Positions 11,051 to 23,100 of a DNA stretch of 64,000 nt are shown in pieces. Under the pieces are notes generated by a model. The model saw only the letters and a list, made by a program, of their open reading frames with translations, was not told where the DNA came from and did not search any database. Source of the DNA: Neoscytalidium dimidiatum (Eukaryota; Ascomycota; Dothideomycetes; Botryosphaeriales; Botryosphaeriaceae); the NCBI GenBank assembly GCA_037367355.1, contig CM074699.1, positions 3,658,001-3,722,000 of the forward strand, in the 5' to 3' direction. Each line of letters opens with the position of its first letter. Positions within the stretch are counted from its first letter, which is position 1. The position numbers were made by a program, and so were the translations under genes.

Positions 11051-14000
11051 ATGACGTCCGCCCTCCAGCAGCAGCTCGCCCAGATTGCGGCATCGAGCAC
11101 CCACCAACTGGACTTGAAAGCTCAGAAGGCCGCCCATGGAAAGTCGTTGCTGTTTGAACCCAAGGTTGCCGCTTCACAGGATTTCAATACTATCTACCAG
11201 ATATGCCACGAGGGTTTCGACGAGCTATGCATGCTGGATCCTCGCTTTACCGCCTTTGCGCAAAACTTGTTCAGCGAACAGAGTGTGACCGAGGACAGGG
11301 TACAGATGACCCAGAAAGAGAATGAAGAGCTGGATGCAGTGTTGGAAAGCTTCCTTGGCTTGGTCGGCTCCAGATTGCTGCTGAAGCCTGCGGTTAAGGC
11401 TGTCGAATGGCTCGTTCGCCGATTCCGGTATGTACAAAGTGCAATTACTTTGAGTGTTTGCAGTGGGCCGCTGATGCTAATCTGTCTCGCATTCTAGCAT
11501 TCACGAGTACAACACCGAATTCACTATCTTAACCTTCCTTCCGTACCATAGCACTCCGATTTTCCTCTCCCTTCTCTCCATCCTACCCCGGAAGTTCTCG
11601 CCCACCTACCGATTCCTCTTTCCGTACATAACATCTGTCGCAAACCCGCCGCGCCAGACAATCATTTACACCGCCACACATACTCCCGCTTTCTTGACGG
11701 CCTTCAATTCGTATGTTTTGAAGGTTACAAAAGCTCACCAACAATCGCCATCTTTACTGTCTTTTTGGGCTAGCGTAGCAACACAGGCTGTTTACGGCAT
11801 GCTTGATGAAGCTAAGGCTGGCCGAGGAAATGTTCAGCGGCAACGCGAGGAAGATATCATTCTCCGGATACTACCGTTTCTGAACGAGGCCTTGAACGTG
11901 AAGAACGCGCCGGACCTGAAGCTTGGGTGCTACATGATTATGTTCGTCATGGCGAATAAGACTTCCTTGGAGGACAAGCTTCTTAACGGCATGATGGAGG
12001 CGATCACCTCAACCTGGACTTTGGAGAATTTGGACAGCGCGCTGGCGTCACTTGCAATTCTCGCACAGGAGAGGCGCAGCGCAAAGCTACCTAAGCCGAT
12101 ACTGCGTGCTCTGCTGAAACTAGATCAGCTGGCGGACAAGATTTTGGCCATAGCTCAGCAGTGCCGTACCGATAGACTGGCTTTCGGTGTTGTCTTGGGC
12201 ATTTTGGAAAAATATGGCAAGTCGGCGTCTTCCGACAGTGCTGCATGGCTAGAGGTTGTGGAGAAGACCTTACACGCTCAGCTGTATGACGACTTGCAGA
12301 TGGGTGTGATCATCAAGTCCATCCTGGCCACGGTTGCCAGGATCGACCAGGCTACGGATGTCACTCCCGGGCAACGGAACCAATTGGCCGATCTCATCAT
12401 TCGTCTCAACCAGTCCCCAGTCATCGGCCAGAATATTTCTAAGGTTATTGAAAGCGAGGGAATGGACGTCGAAAAGCTGGAAATGCAGCTTAAGACTGTT
12501 CTCCGGCCGGCTCCAGAACCCAAGAAAGACGAAGACGACGATATTGATATGGAGGACTCTTTACCTGCTTTGCCAGACGCCATTGAAGATGTTCTCTCCT
12601 CGCTACCTTCAACAGCATCTGAAGTCTCTTTCCTAGCTTCTCATGACTCCGAAAACTTTGAAGTACTTTCGAAAGCATTCTTACGGTGCATGACGTCTCA
12701 GGCATACATTGAGAAATTCTCCCAACTTCCAATCTTCGCAGAAAACGACACACTCTATTTGACTTTCCTCTCCCGATTCTGGTGTGGTTCGTGGCCGGCG
12801 CTGGCAAGAAGCACTGCAGTGGGCCTGGCGACCAAATGGTTAGATGCTTCCGGCGACAGCAAGTTCGACTTCCAGGCTCTCATTCCTTACATACTCAGTG
12901 GCCTATCGGACAGCTCAGCGGGTGTTCGAAAAGCTGCTACAGGATTCGCTGCCCTGATATCTAAGAAGTTGCCTGCGAAGAAAGGCAGCAAGACTGCAAT
13001 TTGGGGTCGCGAAACTATTTATGGAAATTCTTCCAACGCAATTCAGTGGCTGTCTACTGAGGATGCATCAAAGATCCTGACTACTGCCGTTCTGCCGACC
13101 CTGGAGGAGTGTGCTCTAGATGCAAGCCATATCAAGCACGTCTTCCAGACAGCCATGGATGACCACGCTCACAAACACGCGGGATCGTCAGCGCATAGGC
13201 CTGAGTTCAAGTCTTCCCTCAGAGCTTCCCTCTGCGGCTTCCTCAGTAGTCATGCGGTGAACACGCCTTTACTCAGCATCAGGCTACGTTTGTTCTCTTT
13301 CTTCGATCAGGTCGGGAAGAGTGGATCGAGCTCTCGCGTCCATATCATGCTTCCGGCTGTGGAAAAGTGGCTTTCTCTTTCTAAATCTGAGGCTATCGCA
13401 ATCTGCAACATCGAGTCTCTCGAAGTGGTTGAAGTCGACAGGCTTCACCTCCGTGCTATCGGTTCTCGTGATGCAGAAGGCTTGCAACTTCTGCAGAGAA
13501 TCATTCAGGGCGAGTTTGGATCAGACAGGCCTAACATCCAGCAAGATGCCTTTGAGCGCTTGCGTGCGATCTGGTCTTCGCTTAAGGGGAGCAAGAAGCA
13601 GGAGGCTGCTCAATTCCTTCTGAGCCTGGCTCTGAACTCGTCTGAGGACTCGCTCGTCAAATCCAGGAAGGAGAACGCTCTTGAAACCCTCAGAACTGTG
13701 GAGCTTCCCACCGAAGTTCTTGTCTCCTTCCTCGATGACGTTCCCAATGCAGTACAGCTTCCGGAGAACCCGCCTGCCGCCAAGAGAAGGAGGACCAGCA
13801 AGGCCGAAATGGCCCGCTTCGATACACGCGACACCGAGGAGACAACAAAGGCCCTCGAGAAACTCACTTTGGTTCTAGAGCTTGTTGAGGGCTCTTCTCC
13901 TGAGAATCACCCTGCGTTGCTGCGAGGCTTGTTCCACATTCTTGGGGAGCTTCAACAGTACAAGATCCAGACGAGCTCCAGCTTGGTCTACCTCCAGAGC

Positions 14001-16581
14001 CTTATCATTAGCTCCCTGCTGGCCATCGTGGACAAGATGAAGGCGACCGGGGCGGAAATCGACCAAGCTGCCATCCGGGCTGATCTCCTGGTTGAATGTG
14101 TTCGCCACACGTCCAACCCCCAGGTCCAGAATTCTGCACTGTTGCTCATCTCCAGTTTGGCAACATGTGTGCCGGATGTGGTCCTTCACAGCGTCATGCC
14201 AATCTTTACTTTCATGGGTTCCTCGATCCTTCGTCAAAGCGATGATTATTCGGCGCATGTCGTTGACCAGACTGTTTCGCGAGTGGTACCTCCTCTTGCA
14301 GCATCTCTGCGCAAGCGAAAACGGGATCTTGTCCTCGGTGCTGCCGATCTACTACTTAGCTTCACTGCGGCATATGAGCACATCCCTCTCCATCGTCGAC
14401 TGGGTCTCTTTGGCCAGTTGGCAAAGAAACTGGGTCCCGACGATTCTCTCTTCGCTATTCTTGCTATGCTGCTCGAGAAGTTCCCTGGTGACGCCGCTGT
14501 CCGTCGTTTTGCCACCGAGCTGATGAGGATGTTCGATCCTGCCACCAATCTGAAGGCGTCTAGAAGGTTCCTTGATCTAGTTGAGGATGTTCTGAAGCCG
14601 AAGCGTTCGATGTCTGAAGTCCTCTTCGCTTTGAACGAAAGGAGCGCAGACCAGATTCAGGACACCGCGATCGTGCTTCTTGAGGCTCTGTCGACTCTCC
14701 TCCAAGATAGCCAGCTTCATAACAGAGTGCTGAGGGCCTTGAGGGAGGACAACGAAGATGCTACGGCTGTACGCAACGTCTTTACCCAGCTTCTTGAAAA
14801 GACTATCCAGATGTCACAGCATTTCAAGCAAAAAGAGGATCTGAGGGATGCTTGCGGCCAAGTTTTGTCCAGTCTTCTCCGCCTTCTGCCAACAGCCGAG
14901 TTGGTAAAGTCCGCAGATACGCTGCTCGATCACGCAAGCGATGATGTCCGCCGCACTGCTCTGCGCGCTGTCGAGGCTCAAGCAATCAATGTCAAGCAAA
15001 ACGATGCTTCAGCTAGGACAGCTCTACTTGAGTTCTTGCCTCGCATTACATCTGCCATTCAGAATTCTCCAGATATCAGCCTCAAGCATACCGCCGTCGC
15101 GTGCATCGACCAGATCGCGGAGAAATTCGGCAAGAAGGATACCGCGGTCGTGGCATCCGCAGCCGAGGTCATCGCCGGCGAAAAAGCCTTGGGAGCTCCT
15201 GAAGACCGTCTGCGGGTTATGTCTCTCCTCTGCCTTGCGTCTATCGTGGAGATCCTGCGAGATGATTTCATCCCACTTATTCCCAAGGTTCTTCCCCAAG
15301 CATTCAAGTACCTTGAGGAGAGCATCGACGCTGGCGAGAAGGGACAAAGTACTCATGATGCTGTCTACTCGCTCTTATGCTCTATCATTGAACGCATCCC
15401 GTACATCTTCTCGGGTACTTACCTCGACTCGGCGCTTCAACTTTCCCACAAGTCAGCGGCTGCTGAGCTAAGTAACGAGGCCGACGAGAACCGTCAACAG
15501 TTCTACCAGATTGCCGCCAGACAGGTTGACGCAAAGGACTGCTTCACGGCGCTTGACCATAATTGGGCCAACGCGGTTAAGGCCGGCTACCCCGCCGCAA
15601 AGGAGCACCTTTCCATGTTGCACACTGCTCTTGAGACGCGCCCCAAGTCTGTTATCGGCAAAAACGCGTGGACGCTGTTCAGCTTCCTCCTCAAGGCATT
15701 CGATTTGCGCCGCACCCAGCTCGAGGGGAAGCAATCTTCGTCCGGAGGCAGCGACGATGAGACCTGGGCCGAGATTGACGAGTTGGAGAAGCAGATCAAC
15801 TCGGTAGCACTGACCATGGTCATGAAGCTGAACGACGCATCTTTCCGACCATTCTTCGTACGTCTCGTTGAGTGGGCGGCTAGTGCCCTACCCAAGAAGG
15901 AGACCCGCGGCCGCATGCTGCGCGCAACCAGCCTGTTCGTCTTCCTCGGCGCCTTCTTCGACAAGCTCCGTAGCATCGTGACCAGCTACTCCAGCTACGT
16001 ACTCGAGCTTGCCACCGAAATCCTGGACCGAAAGGCGAGCGGAGTGGAGGAGACGGCGCTGCTGAAGGCGGTCCTGGCCGCCCTAACCAAGAGCTTCGAG
16101 AACGACGAAGATGGTGAGTCACAAGCCCCGGCTACCTCCGACGCTTGAAAGTCACTCTAACTAACACTCCCTTCAAGACTTCTGGACCGCCCCCTCCCAC
16201 TTCACCACCATCTCCACGCCCCTCCTCGCCCAACTCTCCGCGTGCGCGACTTCGCCCGACCTCCTCCACACCCACGTCATCCCCGCCCTCACCGCGCTCG
16301 CGACCGCCGCCCACTCGCCCGACCACCACAAGGCCCTCAACACCGCGATCCTGCGCCTCATGCGTGCCGACGAATCCGCGACGCGCCTCGCGGCCGTGCG
16401 CGCGCAGCAGGCGCTCACGGAGGCGCTGGGCGAGGAGTGGCTGGCGCTGCTGCCCGAGATGCTGCCGTTCGTGAGCGAGCTGCAGGAGGATGACGACGAG
16501 GAGGTGGAGAGGGAGACGTTGCGGTGGATCAGGCGGATCGAGGGGATTTTGGGGGAGGGGTTGGAGGGGATGCTTCAGTGA
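11051..16581 (+). CDS. UTP10: U3 small nucleolar RNA-associated protein 10 (UTP10/HEATR1)
   Basis: Large HEAT-repeat subunit of the t-UTP part of the small-subunit processome, needed in the nucleolus for pre-18S rRNA transcription and processing. Model: join(11051..11427, 11498..16113, 16178..16581), 1798 aa, the usual fungal length. Intron 1 (70 nt, gtatgt...gctaatc...ctag) joins VRRFR to IHEYNTEFTILTFLPYH. Intron 2 (64 nt, gtgagt...ctaactaac...caag) joins ENDED to DFWTAPSHFTTISTPLL. Diagnostic blocks are LDLKAQKAAHGKSLLF, FNTIYQICHEGFDELC, NPPRQTIIYTATHTPAF and the C-terminal EEWLALLPEMLPFVSELQED (BP28CT-type region). A nuclear-localisation-like AAKRRRTSK lies mid-protein. Confidence 0.96.
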
Positions 16582-17230
16582 GGGGATGGGGAGATTTGTT
16601 TTTTTTTGGCGACTGCGTGAGGAGGGGGAGGGGAAAAAAAAGGAGGACTGCGTGTGTGTGTGCGCGTGTGCATTTGGTAGGCGCTCGTGATTGGTTGGGG
16701 AAATAAGATGTTGTGCTTTTTAGCATTCTTGTTTCGGAACGTTGTGCTGATAGAAGGGCTTAAGGGTTTGAGCAACTTTCGAACGCGAGGTACATAAAAT
16801 GGGAAAGTGTAGAAAAAGGACTGGCAAAGTTTGCAGAGCCAGTGAAAGTGGTTGACCATAACTTCTACCTTAAAATGCTATCCTGAACGAACGGAAATAT
16901 GAAAGTCAACGCTTGGAGGGTTGATAAAGAGAGTTGATAATTGTCAGGCAAATTCGAAATAAGATTGCTCGTTCGCTAGATTACATGGAACTCCTGAGGC
17001 CGTTTACTCCAGTCACTAATCGATGCTGTCCAATCTTTCCTTTTCTTCCGTGAGGGGTATCCACATTCGGTATCATGGTGAAACGAAACGATAGAAGGGC
17101 GCCTTGACACCTTTGAAAAATAAATGCATCAAAAAAAAAGTTTAAGGTGGGGAAAAAAAGAGAGATGGAAAGAAAAGATGGGGTGCCCCGGACGAATACA
17201 GATATCATAACACTTCTCTCCTCCCGGAAC
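16582..17230. other. Intergenic between convergent UTP10 and DUF7053 gene
   Basis: About 650 bp holding two 3' UTRs. It begins G-rich after the UTP10 stop, with poly-T and poly-A runs and a GT/GC dinucleotide run at about 16651-16672, and turns AT-rich. No gene seen. Confidence 0.5.
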
Positions 17231-18548
17231 TCACCCCTCCAATTCCGCCACGGGCGTGCCCGGGAGATGCAGCACCGGCACCGCGCCCGCGGATTGCGAG
17301 CGCCCGTGCCCGTACTGCGGCGGCTGCAACGACAACCGTTGCTGCTGCTGCTGCGCCATGCGGTCGTTGCTGCCACTCATCGGCGGGCGGTATGCCGAGT
17401 AGGCCATCGGCTGCGGCGCCGGCGGGCGGTAGGCCGTGTATTGCAGCGCCGGCTGTGCTGCTGCTGCTGTTGTTGTCGTTGAAGAAGGAATGTGGGAGGA
17501 GGGCTGGTACGCCGTGTAGCTATGGCGCTGTTGCTGCTGCTGCTGCTGGTCGGACTTCTTGCGGGGCCGGAGCGGCGAGGGGACGATTTCGGCGTCGATG
17601 AAGGGCGGGAAAGGCTCGGTGTCTTTTTCTTTGTTGCCGTTCTTCTTGTCTTTCCTCTTCTTCTCGTCAGGAATGACGAGAGGTGGTTGAGGAAGGGGTT
17701 GGGCTGGTGTTGGTTGCCGTGGGGACGCTGCTCGTGCCAGCTCGGCGTACTTGGGGAGCTCGTGGTACTGAGGGGGCTGCGGGCTGTGGGGCGGGACGGA
17801 CGACGAGTGCACGGAGGAGACGGTGCTGTGGATGCTGGTCGCGTCGCTGTAGAAGCCTGGCGAGGCGAGGCCCGGCGATGGGAATGCGGAGCTGGCGGCG
17901 TCGTCGGAGTAGATCGAGGTCGGGCTGGTGTCGCTCGCGCTGCTGGCCATGGATATCCGCTGGTTGTCGACCTGCACCTGCTGCAGACCGGCCTTCTCGA
18001 CCAGCCGGTCGACGAGCACCTTGTGGGCCTTGGTCAGAGTGCCGCGCACGAATTTTGTCATGACGATGTTGCAGCGCATGTCGCAATCCTCACGCAGGTA
18101 GAGACCTTGCTTGGGCACGCCGAGACCGAGCTCGACCGGCTGCGAGGGCTCGCCTGGTAGGCTGCCGCCGATGGTCCATTTTTCCTTGATGTCGAGGCCG
18201 AGCGGGGCGTAGACGTGGGTTTGGACGCCGTTGGAGAGGTCGTGGAAACAGGCATTGTATTGGACCTTGCCGCTGACGCCTGGCAGGTAGCTTACGCGGT
18301 CTGGGATTTGTCGGTCAGAAAGCAGAGTGTTTGATAATCGATTTGAGATGCGTACCTGTTAAGGAATACCAAGTGCAATGAAACTCTTCTGCGGTAGCGT
18401 CGCGGGGAGGGCGGCAGACATGACGCTCGATGACGAGCGGGTTTAGGTCGATCATCTCGACATGGTTATGCAGGGTCTCGAGAACAACGTCCCGAGTGAC
18501 ACCGGCAGGAAGCGGAGTAATGGTGGTGAAGACAGTCCTTTTCGACAT
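17231..18548 (-). CDS. DUF7053 domain protein
   Basis: Model: complement(join(17231..18300, 18356..18548)), 420 aa. The 55-nt intron has donor gtacgc and acceptor cccag; it joins HCTWYSLT to DRVSYLPGVSGKVQYNACFH. Residues 1 to about 170 form the conserved fungal DUF7053 domain: MSKRTVFTTITPLP, LHNHVEMIDLNPLVIERH, and EKWTIGGSLPGEP. The fold is not established by the sequence; a START/Bet v 1-like cavity has been suggested for such families, so lipid binding is only a possibility. The remaining 250 residues are disordered and rich in Ser, Pro, Gln and Tyr, with several QQQQ runs and AYRPP repeats (TAYQPS, TAYRPP, SAYRPP). Widespread in Pezizomycotina; function unknown. Confidence 0.88.
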
Positions 18549-20166
18549 GATGTGGAGGAAAACAACTGTACAGAGGTTGCAGGTAGAGAAAGCGCAGCTG
18601 TGAAATCAGCACGGCAGGCAACGAAAGATATTAAGTCCATCCTGCTGGAGATCTACACCAACAGCTAGCTGCTGACAGTTGGTCGGCTGGCTGGCATCCG
18701 GAAGTAGATTGGCGAGCTGGGGCTGAGGATGAGCAACTAGGCAGTCTGGTTGGGCGATCGTGCGCCACACTGAGTAATCTCTGCTTATTTTTAGCTTACC
18801 GCTCCATACTCGCGGCCGGCACGACGTGGCGGTGTCGGCTGCGCAGCAGATGAGCAGTCCGGCGCATATCAGCAGCGCCGCTGTCGGGTGTTGCCATGGC
18901 GTACTGAGGATGCAGGAAGTAGTGCACCAGTGCACCAGAGCAGAAGGAGAAAGTGGTCGAATAGAAGGCCCCGCCAATCAGCGTGACGCCCCGCTTTGGT
19001 CGCTTCGCATCAACCTTGATCCGCGCGGCCCCAAACTCAAACTTCTCTCGCTCGACGAAATCCTCTCTCTACCATCCCTTCCCAGCTCCATGGCAACCAT
19101 GCTCCTCCATGGCCATGGACCTGATAGCTCAGTACACAGCATCCATGAACTATGGAAATCACGATTGCACCGGCTGCGTTACTATGGACAACACTCGTCA
19201 CGCGCACACGCCGGATGCCGATGCCGCTGACGAGTGTCGACGCTCAACACAGGCGACCGGACTGTCTTATTGTATGGCTGGTTGAGGTGGAGGGACCCGA
19301 GTCGGTGACTTGAACAAGAATGATCCCATTGTTCATAGTCCCTTCTTGGACCCCGTCATTCCTTCTCTCTCTCATTGTCCTATGTAAACCTCCAGTACTG
19401 TCTCTCGCCATGCCGCTCATACCGTGGTCGACGAGGCTAGAGAACTGGGGAGAGCGAATTTCACACTTGCAGCCTTCCCGTGGGCTTCTCTTCCATTTGG
19501 TGGGATAGTCCAGTTGAGGTCTTGCGGACACGCCTCTTCCGCACTGCGCAACCATTCTTGCTCTACTACCTTAGTTTCTTTAGCAGTTCATTTTCTATCA
19601 AGTGCTATGTAAATGAAGTATGCTATCGAACAAAGTTCCAAACATTTGCCTGGTAGTTCTCTCGTAGGAAGTTAGCCCGCTCTCTAATGGTATATTCCTA
19701 CTGTCTTCTTCGATTTCTTGGCTCTTGTGCATCTTTTCTACAAGCCTGCTATTCATGGAAGAATGCCAGTGCCTTGAGCATGAAGATCTGGTAACTTCGT
19801 TCAGCCAGACGTTTTCCGAAAGCAAGGCACCCCGCATGTTCGCTCTTTCTCCGCCGCCACGACTTCGCTTCGGTGGCTTGTGTCTTGTGGTTCAGTGACT
19901 GTCCATAAGACTGACAAGGGTGGAGGTGTTACTGATGGTGATTGGAACGTGTCGAGGCTGCCAGGACTGGCTAACACCAAGTCAATGGTGAATGCGATGC
20001 AAGCAACGTCCGCTGGGGATTTATCACCCTCATGCCGGCGGCGCTGGCCAACCACTGCCTCTTTTTCTACATCGAATGTCTCCACCATCGTCCTTGCTTC
20101 TACCTCTTCTCAAATCCTAGAACCTGTACTGACAGACCTGCGGCTTTCGATCTCATCCTCATTCCC
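18549..20166. other. Divergent promoter region, no gene seen
   Basis: About 1.6 kb between the start codons of the DUF7053 gene (minus) and the large basic protein gene (plus). The ORFs here are short and featureless. C/T-rich tracts near 19370-19400 and 20060-20165 run into the ATG at 20167, as in many fungal leaders. It may hold long 5' leaders, but no element can be named. Confidence 0.45.
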
Positions 20167-23100
20167 ATGTCTACATTCAGCATGTCTGACAGCTCCCCTG
20201 TCGACATGCAGGACAACACTAACACCATCCGGCGCACTACGCGAGCCGCCACAAAGAGCAGCATGGAAGACACTATCATGTCCACCCCGGCACTGACTGC
20301 GAAGAAGCGCTCCCGCACTGACCCCATCGTCGATGACGAAGCTTCCAAGTCGAAGCGCGTAAAGACATCCAGCGCGCAGGGCACTTATTCTATTATTGAG
20401 GATACCGCAAAGGCAGCCAGCATGGGCATGGAGCAGCCAAAGACTCCCGTTACGACCAAGAAGACCCGTGCCACGCCTGCTCGTTCCGCAAAGACTCCCG
20501 CACGCGGCTCAAAGACGCTAACCCGTAAGAACAGCAAAACTGCCGCCGCTGCTGACCAGAATATCCCCAAGGCAGAGGATAGTAGCAATGAAAATGCGGA
20601 TACTCCTGCTCCTGCGAAGCCGGTCCTCAAGAAGAGCGCCACAGCGAAGACCCCTAAGAAGTCAACCACCTCCGCCAAGTCCCTCGCTATTGGTTCAAGT
20701 GCTGCGCAGCTAGACTATGCGGACGGATTCAACAACGCTGCTGCTGCTGCTGCTGATGATGATGATGGTAGTGTTGTTAACTCTCGTACCCCAGCTGGTA
20801 GGAAACGTCCTGCGGCAAACACACCGAGGAAGATTCTTGCAGCGAAGGGACCCGCTGCCACCTTGAGCACCATTCAAGAAGATGAAGCTGATAAAACCAC
20901 CACTGATGGCCCTACTATTATAAATGCTCCTGGGAAGACCGTCGTTCGTAAGAAACTTGCGGCGAAGGGATCTTCTCGCTCTTCGGCTGTTGAGCAGGCG
21001 AAGAGAGAAGATTACACTGACGACGATGTTCCCGGGGCGGCTACCAAGAAGCCTATAACGACTTATAACCCCAAGAAGTCTGCTGTCCCAAAGACACCGA
21101 AAACTCCCGTTGCCTCAAAACCACCCAGGAGCACCTTTGCTGGCAAGGTGCCTCGGAAGACAAACGGCGACAAGGGACCAGCTGCTGCTTCCACCACCTC
21201 TGAGTCCGCTAGCGTCGACGGTATTGAGGCTGACACTGCCATCACACCTGCACCCACGAGGCGCCAACCAAGTAGAAGCGTCAAGAAACCTATAGCTGCC
21301 GCTGCTACTTCCCCTGAGCCCGTAGTCATGGACGCTGAAGCTGATCCTACTGCTACCCCCGCGCCGAGGAGACGTCAGCCGAGCAGGAGCACCAAGAAGC
21401 CTGCGCTTTCAAACGTCTCCGCCCTCGATTCGACCGCTCCAGATAACGAGGTCCATGCTGAACCGACCACACCTGCTGCCGGGAAGAAGGGACGTGGCAA
21501 GCGTAGCCGTGCTGAAGCTGCTGAGGACGAGGGAGAGGCGCCGAAGCCCAAGAAAATGCGTGTGAAGAAGGATGCGGAGAAAGAGGCTGAGGTCGGTGAC
21601 GCTGAAGTCGACGCAGCCGCCACGCCTGCGCCCGGTGCTATCATGAAGCGGCAGCAGAAGAAGACGATTGGGAAAACTAGTATGGCTGCTGGCATTTCTG
21701 CGCCCAATCCAGAAGAAGTCCCCGTGCCCACCGCTGATGAGCCAGTCACGCCGTTTCCAAAGAGAAAGGGCCGCAGCAAGCGCGCTCGCGTTGAAATTTT
21801 TGAGGGCGATGGCGAAGGCGAGGATGAGCAGCCGAAGCAGAAGAAGATGAAGACGAGGAATGACACGCAGAAGAAAGCGGAAAACACTGAAGACGCAACT
21901 GCTATTGCTTATAAGCCCTCTCCAAAAGTTTACGGTTCTGACCTGACTGCAACTTTGGCCAAGGGTCCCGATCCCAAACCCAAAACCAAAATTTCTGATA
22001 AGCAAGCTAAACAGAATGCACCCAAGAGGTCTATTGGCAAGGCCGCCAAGCCCAAAGGCCTGGCTACTGGCGCTGAGGAGGTTGGAACTACCGACAACAT
22101 CGAGACTTCTGCTACTCTTGGTGCTGCGCTCACCTTTGACGTCCCTGACAATGAGATCACTGAATCTGTCAAGGATAAGGATAAAGCACCGGCAGAGAAG
22201 GTTGCTAAACCTAAAACCCCACGGCTCAAGAAGCAACCTACCACCACCGCCCCCTCGGCTGACGATCCTGCTAGCTTCTTTGCAGGTCTTGAAAAAGCTG
22301 GCGTTGAGGAGACAACTGCTACATCTCCCGTTCGTCGCTTTACACTCACTGCTACCTCAGGAGTTGAGCAGCATGGTAGCAAGAAGCGTGCCCGTTATCA
22401 GGAAGAGGAGAGCAGTAGTGGGCAGCACAGGAACAAGCGCATCAAGTCTTCTCACAATCCAGCTCCTCAGCATTCGACCGGTGGGGAATCTGTCGAGATT
22501 GATTGGCAGCCCGGTACCGATTTGACAGACACTGAGGAGACAAATGAGGCACAGGAGCTGAATAATCCGAACACGCAGTCCACTACTAGCGTGCAATCAG
22601 CGGTTGCTTTTGAACAGGCCAGGGCTGCCACCGAACAGTCTGACGACGACGAAGACGACCTCCCAACCCCAGATCCTCACAATCTCAACCCCGCAGCGTA
22701 CATCATCGACCCCATCACCGCGAAAATCTCCTCCAGAGCTCTCATCTTCCTTCACTTCCGCACCGGCTCCTCCTCGTCTTCCTCAAACCCCCTCTCCTAC
22801 GACGCGCATACCACCTCCCCCTGGTCCGCATACCCCTTCTCGCTCAAGCGCCTCCTCCGCTCCTCCCTCCGCATAACCCGACTCCTCGGCAACCTCGGCC
22901 CCCGCGCCCTCCAGCAACACCCCATCCGCCTCCCGCCCTCCACCACCCTCACGGCCATCCGCGCCTACGCGTCCTACCTCGACGCGCCGGGCGGCCACGT
23001 CGAGCACTCCACCGCCTCGTCCACGCCGGACGGCCTGCTGGCGCTGTACGCGCTGGCGCTCTGGATGGAGGACCCGGACTGCTGCGACGCCGCCGCCAGC